DNA of 64,000 nt from Marinomonas algarum (GTDB taxonomy: Bacteria > Pseudomonadota > Gammaproteobacteria > Pseudomonadales > Marinomonadaceae). The notes beneath the pieces are model-generated. The model was not told the origin of the DNA. It searched no databases and saw only the letters and a program-made list of their open reading frames with translations. Shown piece after piece: positions 8,104-17,151 of the stretch; position 1 is the stretch's first letter; every line of letters starts with the position of its first letter. Both the position numbers and the translations under genes were made by a program. The DNA is taken from NCBI RefSeq assembly GCF_020532605.1, contig NZ_JAJATW010000007.1, positions 62,001 to 126,000 on the forward strand, given 5' to 3'.

Positions 8104-9546
8104 ATGGTTAGTTTTGATGGTGATTACGCATCGTTAGGGTTACAGGGTCAAGCAAATTTGTACAGTGAGCATTTGGCGACGCTGCGGACGCGTTACGATG
8201 AGGCGATGACGCATTTTGAGTTGGATGCGGTTGTGTTGGCATCGGGCAGTAAGAGTTTTTATTTTCAGGATGATCATGCGCATCCGTTTCATGGGTATTC
8301 TGGGGCGCAGCAGTGGTTGCCCTTTACTTTGGGGTCTGACACCTTTGTGGTGTTGCGTTTGGGGCAGAAGCCGATGTTGGTGTGGCCGGTGCGGGAGGAT
8401 TTTTGGCATGCGCCCTACCCTGTGCCCAGTGGGGATTGGCAGGGTGAGTGGGATATTACCCTCTGTAGAAAAGAAGAAGGTGTTTCTAAAAAAGAAGAAA
8501 GTGTTTCTAAAAAAGAAGAAAGTGCTTCTAAGAAGAAAAAGCGTTGGTTTGATTGTCTTCCGAGTCGTACGGCTTGGTTGGGGCCGGAGTCGGTTGAGCT
8601 GCAGGCGGCGCTGAGTTTGGTGGCGGTGCCAGGGCTGAAGGCGTATGTGGATTTTGATAAGGCGGTGAAGACGCGGTTTGAGTTGGCGGCGATGGCCCGG
8701 GCGAATGTGCGTGGTGCGGCGGGGCATGTGGCGGCGAAGGCGGCTTTTTTGGCGGGTAAGAGTGAGTTGGCGGTGCATTTGGCGTTTTTGCAGGCCAGTG
8801 GTCAGAGTGCGTTTGAGGAGCCTTATCCGGGGATTGTGGGTTTGAATGAGCATGCAGCGGTGTTGCATTATGAGTTTAAGGATTCGGTGTCTCAGGCGGT
8901 GTCGCGTTCGTTGTTGATTGATGCGGGGGCGAGTGAGCATGGGTATGCCAGTGATATTACGCGGACGTTTGTGGCTAATACTTCAGCGACTGAGTCGTCA
9001 GAGCAAGACGCTGAGTTCGCGGCCTTATTGAGGGATATGAATCGTTTGGAGGAAGGTTTGTGTGCTGAGGTGACGTCGGGGGTGGCGTTTCGGGATTTGC
9101 ATGCGGTGTGTTTGCGCGGTATCGCGGGGGTGCTGTATGAGCATGGTGTGTGTCGTTTGGGGGTGGAGGAGCAGTTGGCGAAGCGGATTCCGCAGGTGTT
9201 TTTCCCCCATGGTTTGGGGCATTTGTTGGGGTTACAGGTGCATGATGTGGGCGGGCATCAGGTGGATAAGGCGGGGACGCTGAGTTTACCGACGGAGGAT
9301 GCGCCGTTTTTGCGTTTGACGCGGTCATTGGAGGAAAATATGGTGGTGACGATTGAGCCTGGGTTGTATTTTATTCCGATGTTGTTGGAGAAGATGCAGG
9401 CAAGTGTGCCGCAGCATGGTTGTGATCTGGCGAAGATTAAGCGGTTAATGCCCTATGGGGGAATTCGGATTGAGGACAACGTGCAGGTTACGGCGGAGAA
9501 GCCGGTGAACCTGACTCGGGAGGCGTTTGCCAAGATCGGGGCTTAG
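8104..9546 (+). CDS. pepQ: Xaa-Pro dipeptidase / aminopeptidase P-like metallopeptidase (PepQ type)
   Basis: About 480 residues with the creatinase-like N-domain and the pita-bread catalytic domain. Metal ligands are visible: Asp in LIDAGASEHGYASD (two Asp), His in FFPHGLGHLLGLQVHD, Glu in TIEPGLYF and Glu in GIRIEDNVQ. It should hydrolyse X-Pro dipeptides in the cytosol, with a possible side activity on organophosphates known in this family. ATG 8104 is preferred over TTG 8098 because GAGG lies at a good distance. Residues 123-143 are three tandem KEE-(G/S)-(V/A)-S-K units from a 21-bp DNA repeat. The DNA is unusually rich in G and T on the coding strand. The stop codon lies inside a terminator stem. 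Confidence 0.9.
   Translation: MVSFDGDYASLGLQGQANLYSEHLATLRTRYDEAMTHFELDAVVLASGSKSFYFQDDHAHPFHGYSGAQQWLPFTLGSDTFVVLRLGQKPMLVWPVREDFWHAPYPVPSGDWQGEWDITLCRKEEGVSKKEESVSKKEESASKKKKRWFDCLPSRTAWLGPESVELQAALSLVAVPGLKAYVDFDKAVKTRFELAAMARANVRGAAGHVAAKAAFLAGKSELAVHLAFLQASGQSAFEEPYPGIVGLNEHAAVLHYEFKDSVSQAVSRSLLIDAGASEHGYASDITRTFVANTSATESSEQDAEFAALLRDMNRLEEGLCAEVTSGVAFRDLHAVCLRGIAGVLYEHGVCRLGVEEQLAKRIPQVFFPHGLGHLLGLQVHDVGGHQVDKAGTLSLPTEDAPFLRLTRSLEENMVVTIEPGLYFIPMLLEKMQASVPQHGCDLAKIKRLMPYGGIRIEDNVQVTAEKPVNLTREAFAKIGA
8470..8532 (+). repeat. In-frame 21-bp tandem repeat, three copies, inside the pepQ-like gene
   Basis: Three copies (8470-8490, 8491-8511, 8512-8532) of a unit beginning AAAGAAGAA and ending TCTAA(A/G). 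Each encodes a seven-residue K-E-E-(G/S)-(V/A)-S-K block. The length is a multiple of three, so copy-number changes keep the frame. It sits between the N-domain and the catalytic domain, probably as a charged linker. Confidence 0.85.
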
Positions 9547-9565
9547 TGTTCTAAGCCCGTTTTTC
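9539..9565 (+). terminator. Rho-independent terminator of the pepQ-like gene (left copy of a direct repeat)
   Basis: Perfect stem GGGCTTAG-TGTT-CTAAGCCC followed by GTTTTT. The TAG stop codon of the peptidase is part of the stem. The same 28 bases, with one difference in the loop, recur at 13922-13949 at the other end of the acyltransferase islet. Confidence 0.85.
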
Positions 9566-9724
9566 AATGTAGCATCAGTCCATAAACCCCTCTATGGCCA
9601 GCAGGTCTCTTCACCTACTAAACCATGAATGGTGCACTTATTATCTGAATTTGCGTAATATTATTTAATAATCTGATACAATTTTGCGTCTTTAAAAATG
9701 GTGTAGTAAAAAGGAAGTTTTCCA

Positions 9725-11569
9725 ATGCAATACAGGGCTGATATACAGATTCTAAGAGGAATCTCAGTACTCTTAGTGGTTTTGTTTCATTTAGGGTTTA
9801 ACTCATTTCAAAGCGGCTTTCTTGGTGTTGATGTCTTTTTTGTTATAAGCGGTTTCTTGATGGCTGTTTTATATGATCATCGAGACATTAAAGGCTTTTT
9901 CAAACGTAGGGCTATACGGTTACTACCTGCTTTTTATGTCACTATAGTTTTCACTGTAGTTTGTTCGACTCTTTTCTTAACAAGAAATGAGTCTGTTCAG
10001 GTATTCCACCAAGCCTACTTAGGTAGTATTTTCGCTTCAAATATAGGTTTTTGGTTTGAAAATAGCTACTTTTCAGATTCTGCTTTCAAACCACTTCTTC
10101 ATCTTTGGTCTTTAGGTGTAGAGGTTCAATTTTACTTGATGGTGCCATTATTGGCTTTCTTTTTCAGGAAATCTAAATGGCTTCTGATAGGATTTACAGT
10201 GATCTCTGTTGTACTATGTTTCTGGGCAACAACAGTTTCACCTAAGACAAGTTTCTTTATTACACCATTTAGAGTGTGGGAGTTTTTGATTGGCTACAGT
10301 GTTGCTATATTCTTCTCAAATAATGGCAACACCTTAAGCTCAAACACAAGCAGAAGATATTATGGAATAATTGGCGTAGTTGCGTTATTAATTATTCCTC
10401 TGTTACCTGTAGATGGCGAAGCAACGTCTTACTTAATTGGTCATCCTGGTATTTTTTCACTTTTAGTCACTATATTTACTGCCGCCGTATTGTTTTTTGG
10501 CTTACCTGTCAAACTAGAATCCTCTATAATAGGGAAAGTGCTTGTTAAACTTGGTGAATATTCATATTCTATCTATTTAGTACATTTTCCAGTTATTGTT
10601 ATTTACAATAGCAAACCATTTATGGGAACGATTTATGGTACAGAGTCTTATTATGATTTAGTAAAAGTTGTCCTCATTATCGCTGTACTATCAATATTTT
10701 TACATTTATGCGTTGAGAAGCAGAAGCTTCCTAAGTTATTTTCAAATAATTGGAGGATGTTTACATTATTATCAAGTCTGCTTATTATGATCTTGGCTAC
10801 CTCAGCTAATACGCTACAAGATAGATCATTAGACCCTACTGAGAAAGTAATCTTTTCAGCAGAAAATGATAGGTCAGTTTATCGTTGTGGTAAGGCAATT
10901 CGAATCTTAGATCCTAAAGCAGCTGTTTGTGAGCTAACAGGGATTCCTGAAAACGAAGCTGTGGGCTCTATAATGCTTGCAGGTAACTCTCACGCTGATG
11001 CAGCGAAACCAGCTTTTATAAAAGCAGCAAAAGAATCAAATTTTAATCTTTTCTTTTTTGTATCAAACTCTGTCATGAATACAGATGGCCCATCAGTTAA
11101 GTTTATTGTAAATCAGGCAAAAATTAATAGCGTATCAACCATATTTGTACACCAATTTGAGAAATCATTTGATACTAAAATGCTATCAGACCTTATATCA
11201 GAAGCAATGGAGTCTGATATTGATATAGTATACGTGGAGCCAGTTCCGACTTGGAATGTGGATATCCCAAGTTCAATGTGGAAAATTGAAAAAGGGTTAG
11301 CGAAAAACTTAATAGAAAAACAGTCTATTTCTGATTATTATAAAAAAACAAATATTTTTTCTGAACTAGATAACATTGAGTCTGATAATTTCTCAAGAGT
11401 TTCGACAGTTAATACTTTTTGTAAGCCTCAGTGCGATTATAGCAATGAGGATAGTACTCCACTTTACTTCGATCGACACCACTTAACAGCTACTGGTGCT
11501 GAGAGGCTATATCCGATCATATCCGATGCACTTATAAAGCTAAAAATTAAGCTCCAGTTAAATAACTAA
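9725..11569 (+). CDS. OafA/YrhL-type acyltransferase with C-terminal SGNH domain (first copy)
   Basis: 614 residues. The N-terminal acyltransferase-3 membrane domain (about 1-340, ten or so helices) opens with RADIQILRGISVLLVVLFH and has the family signature GFLGVDVFFVISGF and LWSLGVEVQFY. A periplasmic C-terminal SGNH-like domain is suggested by AGNSHADAAKPAF and DRHHLTATGAERLYP. Such proteins O-acetylate LPS, capsule or EPS sugars. AT-rich composition differs sharply from the flanking peptidase and galE genes, suggesting transfer. ATG 9725 follows AAAAAGGAAG. Its substrate may be the neighbouring EPS, but this is inference from position. Confidence 0.88.
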   Translation: MQYRADIQILRGISVLLVVLFHLGFNSFQSGFLGVDVFFVISGFLMAVLYDHRDIKGFFKRRAIRLLPAFYVTIVFTVVCSTLFLTRNESVQVFHQAYLGSIFASNIGFWFENSYFSDSAFKPLLHLWSLGVEVQFYLMVPLLAFFFRKSKWLLIGFTVISVVLCFWATTVSPKTSFFITPFRVWEFLIGYSVAIFFSNNGNTLSSNTSRRYYGIIGVVALLIIPLLPVDGEATSYLIGHPGIFSLLVTIFTAAVLFFGLPVKLESSIIGKVLVKLGEYSYSIYLVHFPVIVIYNSKPFMGTIYGTESYYDLVKVVLIIAVLSIFLHLCVEKQKLPKLFSNNWRMFTLLSSLLIMILATSANTLQDRSLDPTEKVIFSAENDRSVYRCGKAIRILDPKAAVCELTGIPENEAVGSIMLAGNSHADAAKPAFIKAAKESNFNLFFFVSNSVMNTDGPSVKFIVNQAKINSVSTIFVHQFEKSFDTKMLSDLISEAMESDIDIVYVEPVPTWNVDIPSSMWKIEKGLAKNLIEKQSISDYYKKTNIFSELDNIESDNFSRVSTVNTFCKPQCDYSNEDSTPLYFDRHHLTATGAERLYPIISDALIKLKIKLQLNN

Positions 11570-11594
11570 AGTATAAAAAGTAGACATATGTTTG

Positions 11595-11658
11595 CTTCTT
11601 TATTAGTCTTGCGGCGTTTGCTGGTAAGTTCGGTATCGGCGAAGGATAGTTGATTCAT
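11595..11658 (-). pseudogene. Relic: first ~20 codons of an IS5-family transposase
   Basis: Reading the minus strand from ATG 11658 gives MNQLSFADTELTSKRRKT, which resembles the conserved N-terminus of IS5-family transposases, then diverges and stops within ten codons. The rest of the transposase is missing. The surrounding 322-base gap (11570-11891) otherwise shows only AT-rich DNA. The relic lies between the two acyltransferase genes and supports a mobile history for the islet. Recognition is by eye from memory of the family, so moderate confidence. Confidence 0.55.
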
Positions 11659-11891
11659 CGTTGGCTGAAATCGTAGTTGTCTTAAGTCATATAGATTATC
11701 TCATTCTACCGTCTTAATCGCATGTTCCTTAATACACATTAAACGAGTCGCTTGCTGACATATGAAAATGCTGTTTTTAATCTAAAACTTTTTAAAAAAA
11801 TAGATTGAACTCAGGAAGTAATATTTTCTTTGTCACAATCATGTTTTTTTAGTAAAATTTGTATAACTTTTATTATTATGGATCTTACTTT

Positions 11892-13763
11892 ATGAATTTC
11901 AGACAGGATGTGAATGTGTTAAGGGGCTTATCAGTCCTGATAGTAGTAATCTTTCATTTTTTCCCTAAAGTCTTACCTAATGGGTATTTGGGCGTTGATG
12001 TATTTTTTATAATATCAGGTTTTTTAATATCACTGAGCATATTAAAAGACAAAAAAGAAGATAGATTCTCATATCTCTCTTTTTATAGAAGGAGAATTCA
12101 TAGAATACTTCCATCTGTATTGGTAATGTTTTTAGTTGTAACAGTCGCTCAATTTTATATTCTTTTACCATCAGATTTAGTAGGGTATTCTTCCAGTTTA
12201 CAAGCATCATTATTATTCATACCTAATATATATTTTTTTATTACAGGAGGATATTTTGGAGGCAATGATAGTGTAAAACCACTACTGCATATGTGGTCAC
12301 TAGGCGTTGAAGAACAGTTTTACATACTTTTTCCATTTTTATTTGTTTTAAGCATAAAATTCATAAAGAACAATAAAGTTTTTTTATCTTTTGTTCTTTT
12401 CATAATGATAGTTTCTTTTTCTCTAAATATATATGTTGACTCAATTGGTGGGGAAAACGCATCTTTTTTTCTTCTACCGACAAGATTATGGCAGTTTTTG
12501 TTTGGAGTTTTAGCTGCCATTTTTTTATTCTATAGAGATGGTCAGACTTTGAACTTGAGGTATCTTTCTTTTTTTGGCATCGCCTTAGTATTTTTAAACG
12601 TTCTATATACTTTTACCTTTATGCCTGCTGCCGTTTTGATTAGTTTTGGTGTTTTTATAATTATTATAAATTCGTATGGGGTTGGTGATAATTTAATAGT
12701 AAAAACACTTTCTTTTTTAGGTAAAATATCATTCTCTCTTTATGTTTGGCACTGGCCTATTGCTTCATTTTTAAACTACTATAATATCAAGAGTGTAAGT
12801 TTTGAGCAGGCACTTTTAGGTTTTATTATTAGTATTCTTATTGCTTTTTTGTCATGGCGATTTATTGAAGAACCCTTTAGAAAGCCTCTTCGTACCAAAC
12901 GTTTATTAAGCATTATCTTTTTATTCTATATAGTATTAATCAGTGTTAGTTATGCAACTATTAGTAATATGGGGTTTCCGCAGCGTTATGAAAAAAATAC
13001 TGGTAATATTGCTTCAGCAGTAGATAGTAACTTTAGATGTCCAAAGTTTGATACTTTTCTTTATGGTGGTTCGAAAGCATGTTTCATAGAAGTTAATGAT
13101 AATGGTAAGTATAGAACAGCTGTTCTAGGTAATTCACATTCTCTTATGTATGCCCCTGTTATTTCAGAAACAATTAAAGAAAATTTACTGGTAATACCAT
13201 TGAATGGTTGTACACCAACGTCTGATATAAATTTGAATACACAGTGTATCAATCAATTTAATAAGAATTTAGAAAAAGTAAAAGAAGACAGTAACATTAA
13301 AAAAATTATAATAGGAACTACATGGGGAAATAGTGTCATGGTTGACTCAAAGGGTGAATCAATTAATGTTAGTCATGAAAGTTTTAACTCTAGCCTGAAG
13401 AAAACAATTAGTTACTTACAAGAAAGTGGTAAAGAAATATTTTTAATAGGGCCAATCTCAACCCCTTCTCATGATAATAACTTTGCCTCTGATTTAAGTA
13501 GATCATTAGCATTTAATAAAGATTCTAGCAGCATTAAAAAGAGTAACTCCTTAGATGAGTTTTTAGATAACTACTTGAATGATATTGTTTTTTGGAGAAA
13601 AGAATTGGGTCATAATTTCATCCAGACATACAAAGAGCTGTGTGATGATACTCTTTGTTATTTTGGAAGAGATGGGGTGGCATATTTTTCAGATAATAAC
13701 CATTTAAGTAAAGAGGGTAGTGAAAAAACAAAAGATGCTTTTCATTTGAGTCTTTCAAAATAA
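11892..13763 (+). CDS. OafA/YrhL-type acyltransferase with C-terminal SGNH domain (second copy)
   Basis: About 623 residues from ATG 11892 (an in-frame TTG at 11859 would add 11). It has the same architecture as the gene at 9725: RQDVNVLRGLSVLIVVIFHF, GYLGVDVFFIISGF, HMWSLGVEEQFYILFP in the membrane domain, then a periplasmic SGNH-like part with VLGNSHSLMYAP and the terminal DNNHLSKEG. The two copies are clearly related but not recent duplicates. Base composition is even more AT rich than the first copy. Probable role is O-acylation of an extracellular glycan; it is not certain that the neighbouring EPS is the substrate. Confidence 0.87.
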   Translation: MNFRQDVNVLRGLSVLIVVIFHFFPKVLPNGYLGVDVFFIISGFLISLSILKDKKEDRFSYLSFYRRRIHRILPSVLVMFLVVTVAQFYILLPSDLVGYSSSLQASLLFIPNIYFFITGGYFGGNDSVKPLLHMWSLGVEEQFYILFPFLFVLSIKFIKNNKVFLSFVLFIMIVSFSLNIYVDSIGGENASFFLLPTRLWQFLFGVLAAIFLFYRDGQTLNLRYLSFFGIALVFLNVLYTFTFMPAAVLISFGVFIIIINSYGVGDNLIVKTLSFLGKISFSLYVWHWPIASFLNYYNIKSVSFEQALLGFIISILIAFLSWRFIEEPFRKPLRTKRLLSIIFLFYIVLISVSYATISNMGFPQRYEKNTGNIASAVDSNFRCPKFDTFLYGGSKACFIEVNDNGKYRTAVLGNSHSLMYAPVISETIKENLLVIPLNGCTPTSDINLNTQCINQFNKNLEKVKEDSNIKKIIIGTTWGNSVMVDSKGESINVSHESFNSSLKKTISYLQESGKEIFLIGPISTPSHDNNFASDLSRSLAFNKDSSSIKKSNSLDEFLDNYLNDIVFWRKELGHNFIQTYKELCDDTLCYFGRDGVAYFSDNNHLSKEGSEKTKDAFHLSLSK

Positions 13764-13782
13764 AAAACACTAAAGATGTATT

Positions 13783-13816
13783 CTACAGATTTAAGAGTAC
13801 AACATTGAATCTGTAG
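13783..13816. repeat. 9-bp inverted repeat downstream of the second acyltransferase
   Basis: Arms CTACAGATT (13783-13791) and AATCTGTAG (13808-13816) are perfectly complementary with a 16-base loop. There is no T-run directly after it, so it is not a classic terminator; it could be a stabilising hairpin at the 3' end of the transcript. Confidence 0.45.
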
Positions 13817-13921
13817 TTAGTCGACCTTGAATAACTCTCAACCTATTGAATTTATTGTGTTTTTATTAGATAGTTAATGCTTAAATCCTATGGGTGAACC
13901 ATCCCATTGCTCACGTGGTAC

Positions 13922-13949
13922 GGGCTTAGTTTTCTAAGCCCGTTTTTCA
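13922..13949 (+). terminator. Rho-independent terminator (right copy of the direct repeat)
   Basis: GGGCTTAG-TTTT-CTAAGCCC followed by GTTTTT; it works only in plus-strand orientation. It matches the pepQ terminator at 9539-9566 at 27 of 28 positions, including the bases that form the pepQ stop codon. It lies directly beside the galE stop codon. Confidence 0.85.
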
Positions 13950-13950
13950 G

Positions 13951-14982
13951 TTAAGCCGTTTCGTAGCCGTTGGGGTTGTTGGATTGCCAACGCCAGGTGT
14001 CTTGGCACATTCTGGTGAGGTTGTATTCTGCTTGCCAGCCCAGTAGCTCTTTCGCTAAGGCAGGGTCTGAGTAGCAGGCGGCGATGTCGCCAGGGCGTCG
14101 GTCGACGATTTTGTAGGGCACGGTTTTGCCGGAAACGGTTTCAAGGGCACGTACCATTTCCAGTACGGAGTAGCCGTTGCCGGTGCCTAGGTTGACGACG
14201 ATATGACCAGAGTTTTGCAGTACTTTGTTTAAGGCGCAAACGTGGCCTTTTGCTAGGTCAACGACGTGGATGTAATCACGGACGCCGGTGCCGTCTGGGG
14301 TGTCGTAGTCGTCGCCGAAGACGCTTAAGCTGGCCAATTTGCCTACGGCCACTTGGCTGATGTAGGGCATTAAGTTATTAGGGATGCCTTTAGGGTCTTC
14401 GCCGATTAGACCAGATTCGTGGGCGCCGATGGGGTTGAAGTATCGCAGTGTGGCGATGTTCCACGCTTGATCGGCTTTATTAATGTTAGCCTTGGCAATG
14501 TCGGTGAGTATGTCTTCCACCATGAGTTTGCTGGCGCCGTAGGGGTTGGACGTTGAGGTGGCGAAGTCTTCTCGGATGGGGACGGATTTTGGTAAGCCGT
14601 AAACAGTGGCGGAGGAGCTAAAGATAAAGTTTCTTAGGCCCGCGCGTTCCATGGCTTTGATAAGGTTTAGGCTGCCAGACACGTTGTTTTCGTAGTATTT
14701 GAAGGGTTTTTCAACCGACTCCCCTACGGCTTTTAACCCAGCGAAGTGCATAACGGCGGCGAAATCATAGTGTTCAAATACGCGATTAAGGAAAGCAGTG
14801 TCGAGTATGTCGCCTTTGATAAAGGTCGGACGTTTGCCGGTGATGGTGTTGATACGATCAAGAACCAGTTCACTGCTGTTGGATAGGTTGTCGATGATAA
14901 TGGGCTCGAAGCCTGCTTGGATGAGTTCGATGCAGGTGTGGGAGCCGATGTAACCGGTGCCGCCGGTGACTAAGATGTTCAT
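13951..14982 (-). CDS. galE: UDP-glucose 4-epimerase
   Basis: 343 residues, the usual length. The N-terminal Rossmann motif [10 protein letters not shown] binds NAD; catalytic residues are the Ser in SSSATVYG and Tyr/Lys in NPYGASKL; the substrate region [14 protein letters not shown] and [10 protein letters not shown] are also typical. It interconverts UDP-glucose and UDP-galactose (or their N-acetyl forms) in the cytosol and is the last gene of the minus-strand EPS cluster. About 100 bases separate it from the PglF-like gene upstream and include a degenerate REP-like repeat. Confidence 0.95.
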   Translation of the reverse strand: MNILVTGGTGYIGSHTCIELIQAGFEPIIIDNLSNSSELVLDRINTITGKRPTFIKGDILDTAFLNRVFEHYDFAAVMHFAGLKAVGESVEKPFKYYENNVSGSLNLIKAMERAGLRNFIFSSSATVYGLPKSVPIREDFATSTSNPYGASKLMVEDILTDIAKANINKADQAWNIATLRYFNPIGAHESGLIGEDPKGIPNNLMPYISQVAVGKLASLSVFGDDYDTPDGTGVRDYIHVVDLAKGHVCALNKVLQNSGHIVVNLGTGNGYSVLEMVRALETVSGKTVPYKIVDRRPGDIAACYSDPALAKELLGWQAEYNLTRMCQDTWRWQSNNPNGYETA

Positions 14983-15051
14983 GTGTATACTCCAAATTCT
15001 TTTGTCAATCGTGGTGTTTCAGACCACATGTCCGATATGTCTATAAACTAA

Positions 15052-15088
15052 ACGCCAGATAACACTCGTGCCTCGTTCATCTGCCCTA
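15052..15088. repeat. Degenerate copy of REP-like repeat family A
   Basis: The sequence starts CGCCAGATAACACTCGTGCC and ends ATCTGCCCTAC. It matches family A (see 49834-49872) with several differences, but the outer arms CCAGAT/ATCTG still pair, which suggests compensating change. It lies between galE and the PglF-like gene. Confidence 0.6.
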
Positions 15089-17068
15089 CAAAGTTTGTTC
15101 TTTAAGTGAGACAACATTAGCGTTTGCTTTGATGGTATCGGCCTGTTGTTTTTGTCGGGCATTCCATACCAGGTCACCGATGCCGTCAGTGGGGCTGAAG
15201 TCGGTCGGGGCGTCGATCAGTAGTTGACGGATGGTTTCGTGGTCAAATCGATGGCAGGCTTGGTCAAGTTTTTCCATGGTGTCTGTGTATTCACTCAAGG
15301 GTAAAAAACGTTCTTTGGCGGTCATGATGCGTTCATGGCGAGTGCCTTCGACGTTGTCACCGATCAGCAGTTCTTCAAACAGTTTTTCCCCTGGGCGCAG
15401 GCCAGTAAATTGTATTTCAATGTCGCCACCTGGGTTGTCGGCGGATTTCACTTCTAGGCCAGACAGTCGAATAAGGTTTTCCGCTAAATCAACGATTTTC
15501 ACCGGTTCGCCCATATCAAGCACAAAGACGTCACCGCCCTTCCCCATGGCGCCGGCTTGTATCACCAGTTGGGCCGCTTCAGGGATGGTCATGAAGTAGC
15601 GAATAATATCTGGGTGGGTCACGGTAATGGGTTGGTTTTCCATGATTTGTTTTTTGAATACAGGGATAACGGAACCAGAGGAGCCTAATACGTTGCCAAA
15701 GCGCACCATGCAAAAACGAGTGTGTTCTTCACGTCGGGCGGCTTTGTTGGCTTCCTGTTGTGCTAGGGCTTGAAGGCCCAGTTCGGCCATGCGTTTGGTC
15801 GCGCCCATGACGTTGGTGGGGCGTACGGCTTTGTCGGTAGAGATCAGCACAAAGGAGGACACACCAGATTCAATGGCGGCTTTGGCGCAGCAGAAGGTGC
15901 CGAAGACGTTGTTACGCACGCCTTCAACGACGTTGTATTCCACTAGGGGTACGTGTTTGTAGGCAGCGGCGTGGTAGACGGTATCAACACTGAAGGCCTT
16001 CATGGTGGAAGCCAGGCGGTTAATGCGTTGCACTGAGCCGATCAAGGGAACTAGGGTGAGTTTAGGCGCCAGTTTTTCTTTTAATGCGGTGAGCTCTTTG
16101 TCAATTTGATAAACCGCAAATTCCGATACGTCAAAGAGGATTAAGGTCGTCGGTTTGAGTTTGAGAATTTGTCGACACAGTTCGGAGCCGATAGAGCCGC
16201 CCGCACCGGTGACCATGACGACTTTGTCGGTGATGTTAGCACCCATAAGCATGGCATCGGGTTCAACGACGTCACGACCAAGTAGGTCATCAACGGCGAC
16301 GTCTTGTAGTTCGCTGACACTGGCTTTGCCGGTAACGATGTCATCGAAGTCAGGGACGGTAAGCACTTCGACCGGATACGGCATGAGTTTTTCAATCACT
16401 TGTTTACGCTCTGATCGACTGGCTCTGGGGATGGCCAGTAAGACTTTTTCTATTTGGTGTTGTTTGATCAGGGCGTTCATTTTGTCTACATGGTATACGG
16501 GTATACCTTGGATGATGGTGTTAACGAGGGAGTTATCGTGGTCGATGAAGCCTTTGACGCGATAGCAGGATGCTTGTCTTAGTGCTAGAGCCAGTTGACG
16601 GCCTGTGGAGCCAGCGCCAAAGACCAGTACGGGGTCGTAACCTTTGTTGGGAGTTTGTACCAGTATGGCGCGAATCAGTAGTCGAGAGCCGCCACACAGC
16701 ATCACAAGGTAGGGAAAGTAGATTAAGGGGACGGTGCGAGGTATCGATGCGTTAAGGAAGTAGGCAAAGATGGTTATGCTTAGGGCTGAGACAGCGCCGC
16801 CGATAAGGATGGCGGTGAAGGCATGAAAGGTCAGGTAACGCAATACGGCACGGTAGAGGCCAAGGCGGGAATTGGCTAATAAGGTAATCACCGTTGTTCC
16901 CAGCAAAGCCCCCAGTATAGGGGGTTGGTTAAGAGTGGCGAATTCGCCGATACGAGACCAATAGGCTAAGGCAAATGCCACGCAGACAAAAGCCGAGTCG
17001 ACAAGTAAGCTAATCAGGCGCTTGTGAAAACGCGGTAACGTCCATATGAAATCCAGTTTCTTGATCAT
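15086..17068 (-). CDS. UDP-GlcNAc 4,6-dehydratase, membrane type (PglF / WbpM / CapD family)
   Basis: About 660 residues. Four or five N-terminal membrane helices (first 140 residues) are followed by a CoA-binding-like Rossmann part (VLVFGAGSTGRQLA) and the catalytic SDR domain with TGAGGSIGSELCRQI. Instead of the SDR Tyr it has Met in TNVMGATKR, the Ser-Met-Lys arrangement known in PglF/WbpM; Ser is in LISTDKAVR. It should convert UDP-GlcNAc to the 4-keto-6-deoxy sugar, the first step of bacillosamine or QuiNAc synthesis. ATG 17068 with CAGGG upstream is preferred over GTG 17098. The next genes upstream supply PglE, PglD and PglC activities. Confidence 0.92.
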   Translation of the reverse strand: MIKKLDFIWTLPRFHKRLISLLVDSAFVCVAFALAYWSRIGEFATLNQPPILGALLGTTVITLLANSRLGLYRAVLRYLTFHAFTAILIGGAVSALSITIFAYFLNASIPRTVPLIYFPYLVMLCGGSRLLIRAILVQTPNKGYDPVLVFGAGSTGRQLALALRQASCYRVKGFIDHDNSLVNTIIQGIPVYHVDKMNALIKQHQIEKVLLAIPRASRSERKQVIEKLMPYPVEVLTVPDFDDIVTGKASVSELQDVAVDDLLGRDVVEPDAMLMGANITDKVVMVTGAGGSIGSELCRQILKLKPTTLILFDVSEFAVYQIDKELTALKEKLAPKLTLVPLIGSVQRINRLASTMKAFSVDTVYHAAAYKHVPLVEYNVVEGVRNNVFGTFCCAKAAIESGVSSFVLISTDKAVRPTNVMGATKRMAELGLQALAQQEANKAARREEHTRFCMVRFGNVLGSSGSVIPVFKKQIMENQPITVTHPDIIRYFMTIPEAAQLVIQAGAMGKGGDVFVLDMGEPVKIVDLAENLIRLSGLEVKSADNPGGDIEIQFTGLRPGEKLFEELLIGDNVEGTRHERIMTAKERFLPLSEYTDTMEKLDQACHRFDHETIRQLLIDAPTDFSPTDGIGDLVWNARQKQQADTIKANANVVSLKEQTL

Positions 17069-17151
17069 CCTATATACCCTGTATATATCAAAGTCCACGA
17101 GGTGTGCTCTTGTTTGTTGCTGTGTGCTTTTTTGTTATCTCAGTGGATACG

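Noticed and set aside
8140-8940. Long minus-strand open frame (266 codons) opposite pepQ
   Set aside because: Arg/His/Gln-rich translation without any domain; antisense shadow of the G/T-rich peptidase gene.
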